From NCBI RefSeq assembly GCF_000002875.2, contig NC_009413.2, positions 5,001-69,000 of the forward strand: a stretch of 64,000 nt of DNA. The letters are read 5' to 3'. The notes under the pieces are model-generated. The model ran no database searches, was not told the DNA's origin, and saw only the letters and a list, made by a program, of their open reading frames with translations. The DNA comes from Leishmania infantum JPCM5 (lineage: Eukaryota; Euglenozoa; Kinetoplastea; Trypanosomatida; Trypanosomatidae). This document shows, one piece after another, positions 59,088 through 64,000 of the stretch. The position numbers were made by a program, and so were the translations under genes. How positions within the stretch are numbered: the first letter of the stretch is position 1; the number at the start of each line of letters is the position of its first letter.

Positions 59088-62000
59088 CTAGGCAACTCCC
59101 TGTGCTCTCATCTCTTGCAGAATGTGCTGCACCACCTCCTCCGCCTCCTTCTCCGCCTTCTCGATGATGGCTTGCTCCTTGCGTTGGCGCGACGTTGCGG
59201 CGAAGTCGGCGCGCGCCCTTTGCGCCTGCTTCACCTTTTCTGCAGCTCGCCGCCGCACGGCCGCTTTGATGGACTCGTCCTGAAGCAGTTCGCTCATGGT
59301 TTCGGAGACGGCGGTGGCAACATCGGGGTAATCCTCAGCAGTCAGCGCCGACAGCTCGTGATGGTTGGCGGTGCTCATGTCAGAGAGCAAATCCGTGGTG
59401 AGAACAGAAACGTGGTAGGCAACCTTCTGCAACGCGGCGGCAGGCACCTCGAAGAGCTCGTTGCCAGAGCTGCCACTTTCCGGGCCTCCTCCCTCCCCTC
59501 TGCCGCCCCCATGCACTCGTGCGTACGACGCGGCAGTGCCTGCAGTCGTGGAGGTATCGGACACCTTTGGCACGGCACCGCCACCTCTCCGCCCCGGCAG
59601 CGGCCGCAGGGTGAGCATTGGAGTCGTGGGAGGAACCAGCACCCGAGGATCAACCTCGGTCACTGCGGCCGCGTTAAAGGGAGAGTACGGCAGCGCCTTG
59701 GCGCGTCGCACCATGTCCTCGCGGACCGTGTCGGCCAAAGCGTCGGCGATAGTCCAGAGCTGCTGCTGCGTCACCCAGCATGCCATCCGGAACGTGCAGC
59801 CGCCATCCCCTGGCGCCAAGGTGGCAGCACCGCTGGTGTTGAGTGCCTCAAAGGGCAGGCAGTGCATCGCCGCCTTGGCAACCTCCTCGCACGCCGCATC
59901 TCCCCTGAACTGTACGAGCACGGGGTACACGGCGCTCGGGGTGCGCGGCGCTGCATCGTAGGCGACACGCGCGATCTCCTCACAGAGATTTATCATGTCC
60001 AGCAGCAGCGCCCACGCAAATATGGCGGTGATGGAGCGTGCGCGGGGGGCAGAGACGTGCGGCTGAAGTCCCTCTGCTTTCTCTATGCCGGTCGCCACGC
60101 GGCGCAGCACGTACTTGTCCAGCGCCTCGCGCACGGCATTGTAGAGATCGACGGCGCTCTGCAGATCTCGGGGGTCGAACAAGGGGACGCCACTGCTACC
60201 GAGCCCGCCCTGGAAGGCGGATGATGAGTTGAAGTACGCTTGGGTCCGCGCGGCCGCAGACACGGTGCCGGCGGTGAAGTGCGAAGCTCGGCCGTGCCCC
60301 CCCACGCCTCCTCCGTGAGCAAAAGTGTCGGCCGTCACCACCTCGTAGTGGGGTCTCGCCGCCTGCCACGACGATGCCGCCGTTGGGCGCTTCGTCGACC
60401 TGACTCCCTCCTCCTCGTACTCACCCGCGGAAGAAGTCCCGGTGCCCCTTGCACGCTCCTGTAAGAGGCCGAGCACGCAGTCCAGCACGGCACCTTCGGC
60501 CACGCTCTCGCTGTCTTCTCGGCGAGGGGCAGACACCAACGGCAGCGAGGCGGCGGCAGCCGAGGTGGAGGCAAGAGTGGCCGCCGACGCCACTCCAGGT
60601 GCACGAACGCGCGATCCGCGAGACCGGACAGTGTCGCGCACCTGCACAGTGGATGCAATCCTAGCCTGACGAGCAGAGGCGACGACATCGGCTGCCGCTT
60701 TCACTGAGGCCGGTACACCGTCAGCGAGGGGGCGACTTCTGCTTTGCGCCTGCTCGAGACGGTTGTATCCCTTCAGCATCGCGAAGGCCTTCACTAGCCT
60801 CTCCACCGCCTCCGACGCCTCGCGGAGCGAGGATATGCGCGTCTGTTCTGCAGTGGGCCGAGGATGCTCGTACGGCGGGGGCAGCGGGGGTATCTGCTGA
60901 ACCGCCTCCTTATCTGTGGGGCTGGTGCGGTACTGCACACCACCAATCATCCACCCGTGTTGCATGTCCGTCGCTTCCTTCGCCGCCGCCGCCGCGGGTA
61001 GGACGGTGAATGGCGTCTCCATACCAGCGGTGGCATTGTTGGGAACAGTCGTAGAAGACCATCCCGGTGGCGGCAGAGCTGGGAGAGAAAGAGAAGCGCA
61101 GGCTTGCGGCGCTGGTGACGTTGTCGGCCCTTTAACGGAGGCAGGCGGCATTGTGGGCAGGGCGGTTGCAGGCGTTGGTATTGAAGGGACCACTGGCGCC
61201 GAGTTGACCGCTGGCGCTGGCGCAAGGGTCGTTTGTGGCTGCTGTCGTTGCGGCTTCTGCTGCTGAAGATGCTGTGAGAGGGTGCTGAAGACGCTGCTCG
61301 CAGCCACGGAGGCCGCCTTCGACGCCACAGTTTTCTGTGGCAACTCCGCCTGCTGCGCCGATGTTGACTGGGAAGCTAGAGAGTCAGCAGCTGGCCGCAG
61401 TTCCTCTCCCTCCCTCGGGCTCTCGCCTTCTGCCTCTCTCTTGGCGGTGAGCATCCTGCCCAGCGGGGATGAGAAGCCTTCCACTCCCCTTCCGATCACG
61501 GAGCTATGCCGATGCGACGTTGGCCCCGTCGTGCTGTCGGTGCCGCTGCCACCAAAGGCCACAAAGTGGGAGAGGGCCTCGAAGTCAACGCCGTTTAGCC
61601 CTCGACGACTATGGTCGGCATCGTCGCTGGGGGTCCCTACGAATTCTCCTTGAGCAGCGCACGATGCCTCGAGCGTGGTGGGGTGTTTAGCCCCGGCGCT
61701 GTCAGCCAGACTCGCGCTCCGCTCCTCGCTCTCTATTGCCCCGACCGTCGCGCATGGAGCGAATCCAAGCGGCTTCTCAGAAGCCAACGCGTTTTGCACA
61801 GACCAAATGGACGACGCGTGCAAGCCGCTCTCGCTGTCGCCCTTCAGCGCCGATGCCGGCGAAGAGGTGAGTGTCGGCACAGGTACCGGTACCGGCACTG
61901 GGGATGCAGGCAAGGGTAGAGCCAGATACCGTGCTGTCGGTGACAGTGTTGCGGCGGAGCTCAAAGTCAACACGTCGCTCATTCCCTTGCCGCCAGAGAC

Positions 62001-62135
62001 GGCATCACCTACGCCGCCAGCGTCGACAGAGCCACCTGAAGTGGCGGTCGTTGAGCTGGTGCGCACCGACATGGTCTCTTCTTCTTCATCCATCATCGTG
62101 GTGGTACTCTCGAAGGAATCCTCGTAGTGCTCCAT
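59088..62135 (-). CDS. Large low-complexity protein of unknown function with EDSFES N-terminus
   Basis: A 1015-residue protein I do not recognise. It starts MEHYEDSFESTTTMMDEEEE (ATG 62135); the frame continues upstream only through a non-ATG codon. Long stretches are rich in A, S, P, T and V (for example ASPVPVPVPVPTLTSS and QQQKPQRQQPQTT), typical of disordered trypanosomatid proteins. More ordered regions lie at about 590-830 (HYEVVTADTFAHGGG, AITAIFAWALLLDMINLCEE, GGCTFRMACWVTQQQLWTIADAL). The end (about 945-1010) is a charged helix, AAEKVKQAQRARADFAATSR, followed by QRKEQAIIEKAEKEAEEVVQ, probably coiled coil. N-terminal YEDSFE-type motifs occur in some centrosome/cilium-associated proteins, which makes a cytoskeletal role imaginable but unproven. 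Confidence 0.62.
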   Translation of the reverse strand: MEHYEDSFESTTTMMDEEEETMSVRTSSTTATSGGSVDAGGVGDAVSGGKGMSDVLTLSSAATLSPTARYLALPLPASPVPVPVPVPTLTSSPASALKGDSESGLHASSIWSVQNALASEKPLGFAPCATVGAIESEERSASLADSAGAKHPTTLEASCAAQGEFVGTPSDDADHSRRGLNGVDFEALSHFVAFGGSGTDSTTGPTSHRHSSVIGRGVEGFSSPLGRMLTAKREAEGESPREGEELRPAADSLASQSTSAQQAELPQKTVASKAASVAASSVFSTLSQHLQQQKPQRQQPQTTLAPAPAVNSAPVVPSIPTPATALPTMPPASVKGPTTSPAPQACASLSLPALPPPGWSSTTVPNNATAGMETPFTVLPAAAAAKEATDMQHGWMIGGVQYRTSPTDKEAVQQIPPLPPPYEHPRPTAEQTRISSLREASEAVERLVKAFAMLKGYNRLEQAQSRSRPLADGVPASVKAAADVVASARQARIASTVQVRDTVRSRGSRVRAPGVASAATLASTSAAAASLPLVSAPRREDSESVAEGAVLDCVLGLLQERARGTGTSSAGEYEEEGVRSTKRPTAASSWQAARPHYEVVTADTFAHGGGVGGHGRASHFTAGTVSAAARTQAYFNSSSAFQGGLGSSGVPLFDPRDLQSAVDLYNAVREALDKYVLRRVATGIEKAEGLQPHVSAPRARSITAIFAWALLLDMINLCEEIARVAYDAAPRTPSAVYPVLVQFRGDAACEEVAKAAMHCLPFEALNTSGAATLAPGDGGCTFRMACWVTQQQLWTIADALADTVREDMVRRAKALPYSPFNAAAVTEVDPRVLVPPTTPMLTLRPLPGRRGGGAVPKVSDTSTTAGTAASYARVHGGGRGEGGGPESGSSGNELFEVPAAALQKVAYHVSVLTTDLLSDMSTANHHELSALTAEDYPDVATAVSETMSELLQDESIKAAVRRRAAEKVKQAQRARADFAATSRQRKEQAIIEKAEKEAEEVVQHILQEMRAQGVA

Positions 62136-63392
62136 CGGCGCAATCGGCAGCAGCGTCGATATTCGCAGCGTTGTCACGGTATCCGTGGTTGAGTCACTCC
62201 CTCACCCAGCCGCTACGCCTGGCGCCTGCGCAGCGCGCGCAACAAGCGAGCAGAAGGAAGCGCAACCTCACAGGTTGGCCGAAGGCGCCCACTACGCCGC
62301 TGCGAGAGAGAGAGAGAGACAGTGATCTTCGTTCTCAGATGCAGCGCTGCGAGGGGAGGGTGTGCACGTCAGCAGCTCTGTCTCTTCCAGAGACACCGCG
62401 ATCGCGGCAGCTTCTTGTCCTCCTTCAGCTGAGTGCCTCTCTTCTTCGCCGTCTGCGTACACGCTTGTGAGGGAGTCTGTGCGTAACTCCGTCTACGTCT
62501 ATGGCAAAGATGGGCGAGGAGCGAGAAAGGGCAGGGGAGTTATGTGAAGCTAACGCACGCCCCGTCCCAAGCCTCTCTCGCGGCCCTGTGGTGGCGCTCT
62601 ATGTGGCGAGCGTGCGCTTCTTTACTGTGAGGACGTGCGAGTGTACGTCTTCCGGCACTTCAAATCTGCCGTCGACTCGTGTGTGCGCAGGTGCAGCGAT
62701 GCCGCGCACGTGTGTTCAGACCCAACGAAGTAGTCGAAACTTGAAGAATGGACGCGAGGAGAGAGGAAGATGAAGGATGGGTTTGCCCCGCTGCCGCCGG
62801 TGAAGCCCCACGCAGAGACGCGCACAGAGCACCACAACAGTTGTGGGCCTTACGTGCTGGTCAAGCAGCAGCACAACGCACGGACGCTGCAGCCGTGATG
62901 ATGCCGACCTCACTCATAGGCGCGGTAGATGAGACAGACGAGTAGGAAGAAGTGGCACGGGCAGCCAACCACAGCGTGCTTCACAGCGGTGGCACTGAGG
63001 TATAGAGCCTTTCGAACCCTGTCCCGACGACGCGCTGCGCGTGCGAACAGGAGATTCTGGCACGGACGCCTTCGCTGCTCAGTCTCCCAGTCGCGCTTCT
63101 ACGCAGATGTCTCGTCTCTCCGGCCTCCCCCCGCGCTCCACCTCGCTTGACGCTCTGCTCCCTCTGGCTTTCAGGCATTCTCTCCTTTTGCATGTTACAC
63201 GAAGTGATGTGAGTCGACGCGACTGCTCCTTAGGTGCCGAACCGGTATGCGCACACGGGGCACCGCGCGCGCATGTCGCTCAGCGCCGCCTCGCACTCCC
63301 CTTCCCCCTTTCACCGACCCATCCACCTCTGTCGAAAAGTGTATGGAGGCCGCTGCCACACACACACACACAGGGTCCATCAACCCGCCTTG
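62136..63392. other. Intergenic spacer between the 1015-residue gene and the partial gene
   Basis: 1.26 kb with no credible gene. It includes GA-rich (62305-62320) and CA-rich (63356-63372) simple sequence. It should hold the 3' UTR of the partial gene and the splice signal of the 1015-residue gene. Confidence 0.5.
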
Positions 63393-64000
63393 CTACGATA
63401 TGACGCGCACCTGCTGAGATAGCTCCAGTAACTTCTTAAAGAAGATGTCCAGCATGTCGGTCATGCGGTAGCCGGTCATGGTGGTGTGGGCGACCTGCGA
63501 GATCCAACAGGACAGCGGGGGCGGCGGCAGCACCTTTGCACCACTGGCCGCGTCCTCGATGTACACGGTGAGCGTCTCCGCGCTGTGTGTGCCATACACT
63601 TCGCAGAAGGCGATCCAGTACTGGGCGGACCGTTGTTGTTGCACCGCCTCGCTCTCCAACTCCTCCGCCGTGGGGGCGGCCCGCTCCAGCGTGTTGCCCG
63701 CCAGCTCCTCCAGCCACGTCAAGGTGCCATGCTGGCCCCGCGTCACCTCATCTCGCTCCTCCGCGTCCGACTCGCCTCCGTCAGGGAAGCTTGCGCGATC
63801 GCTGGAGTAGACGGAGCTGAACGAGCTGGACGAGCTGTGTTGAGCCGAGAAGGAGGACGACGAAGAGGCAGAGGCGGCGCGAGAACCGCTACCGCTGCTG
63901 CTGCTGCGGCTGCTGCCCATCAGGTACGCTAGTGGGTCCCTGTGCGCCCGCTGTGTGCCGGCGGCGCTGTCGCTGTGAAAAGACGACGATGACGTGGACG
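63393..64000 (-). CDS. C-terminal part of an unknown protein (5' end outside the window)
   Basis: The frame is open from 63393 to the right edge (about 202 codons), with an internal ATG at 63920 that is not necessarily the start. A serine-rich stretch (SSFSAQHSSSSSFSSVY) is followed by an acidic segment and then a better ordered C-terminal part: TWLEELAGNTLERAAPTAEE, QYWIAFCEVYGTHSAETLTV and TGYRMTDMLDIFFKKLLELS, with a proline run (LPPPPLSC). No domain is recognised. It ends on the rather helical LELSQQVRVIS. Confidence 0.6.
   Translation of the reverse strand, partial: STSSSSFHSDSAAGTQRAHRDPLAYLMGSSRSSSSGSGSRAASASSSSSFSAQHSSSSSFSSVYSSDRASFPDGGESDAEERDEVTRGQHGTLTWLEELAGNTLERAAPTAEELESEAVQQQRSAQYWIAFCEVYGTHSAETLTVYIEDAASGAKVLPPPPLSCWISQVAHTTMTGYRMTDMLDIFFKKLLELSQQVRVIS

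Overview
This window is nuclear DNA from a trypanosomatid, most likely Leishmania. A close relative such as Porcisia or Endotrypanum cannot be excluded, and I cannot fix the species. The reasons are: about 20 intron-less, GC-rich protein genes all on the minus strand with no strand switch (one polycistronic transcription unit); 0.4-5 kb spacers with pyrimidine-tract/AG trans-splicing signals just upstream of several starts; SIDER-type degenerate retroposons; and proteins of kinetoplastid character. From memory, the set (SPT16, TrpRS, RPN1) recalls the left part of Leishmania chromosome 29; this was not checked.

Layout from left to right; transcription runs right to left, so the right-hand gene is transcribed first. 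1-337: 5' end of a mitochondrial enoyl-CoA isomerase. 2603-5740: FACT subunit SPT16. 7056-8459: mitoribosomal protein uL3m. 9485-10348: short unknown protein with a mitochondrial-type N-terminus. 10700-11232: SIDER copy 1. 11617-13635: unknown protein. 14549-15739: cytosolic-type TrpRS. 16287-16837: SIDER copy 2. 17156-17920: Qa-SNARE. 18689-19063: small protein resembling tRNA-splicing endonuclease subunit Sen15. 19686-20246: IFT27. 22379-23989: dynein-2 intermediate chain. 25416-32774: very large DOCK-family protein with 29 tandem 8-residue repeats. 33181-33732: SIDER copy 3. 35576-38305: proteasome RPN1. 39489-42191: IQCH-like protein. 42950-43963: RNA polymerase II subunit RPB3. 45322-47403: IFT70. 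48233-49942: multipass membrane protein. About 52000-53950: degenerate ingi/L1Tc-like retroelement (DIRE). 55230-55643: protein phosphatase inhibitor 2. 56336-57946: RanBP2 zinc finger plus RRM protein. 59088-62135: large low-complexity protein. 63393-64000: gene fragment running off the window.

Most genes are housekeeping genes of unrelated pathways, as expected where gene order does not reflect operons. Still, four of the nineteen minus-strand genes between 1 and 50 kb (IFT27, DYNC2I2, IQCH-like, IFT70) are flagellar, two of them adjacent. The most unusual features are three SIDER copies that look identical over 533 bp within 23 kb, and the very regular 24-bp repeat array in the DOCK-like gene. 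Several long reading frames extend upstream through non-ATG codons; I placed starts at the first plausible ATG, in several cases supported by a splice-acceptor signal.
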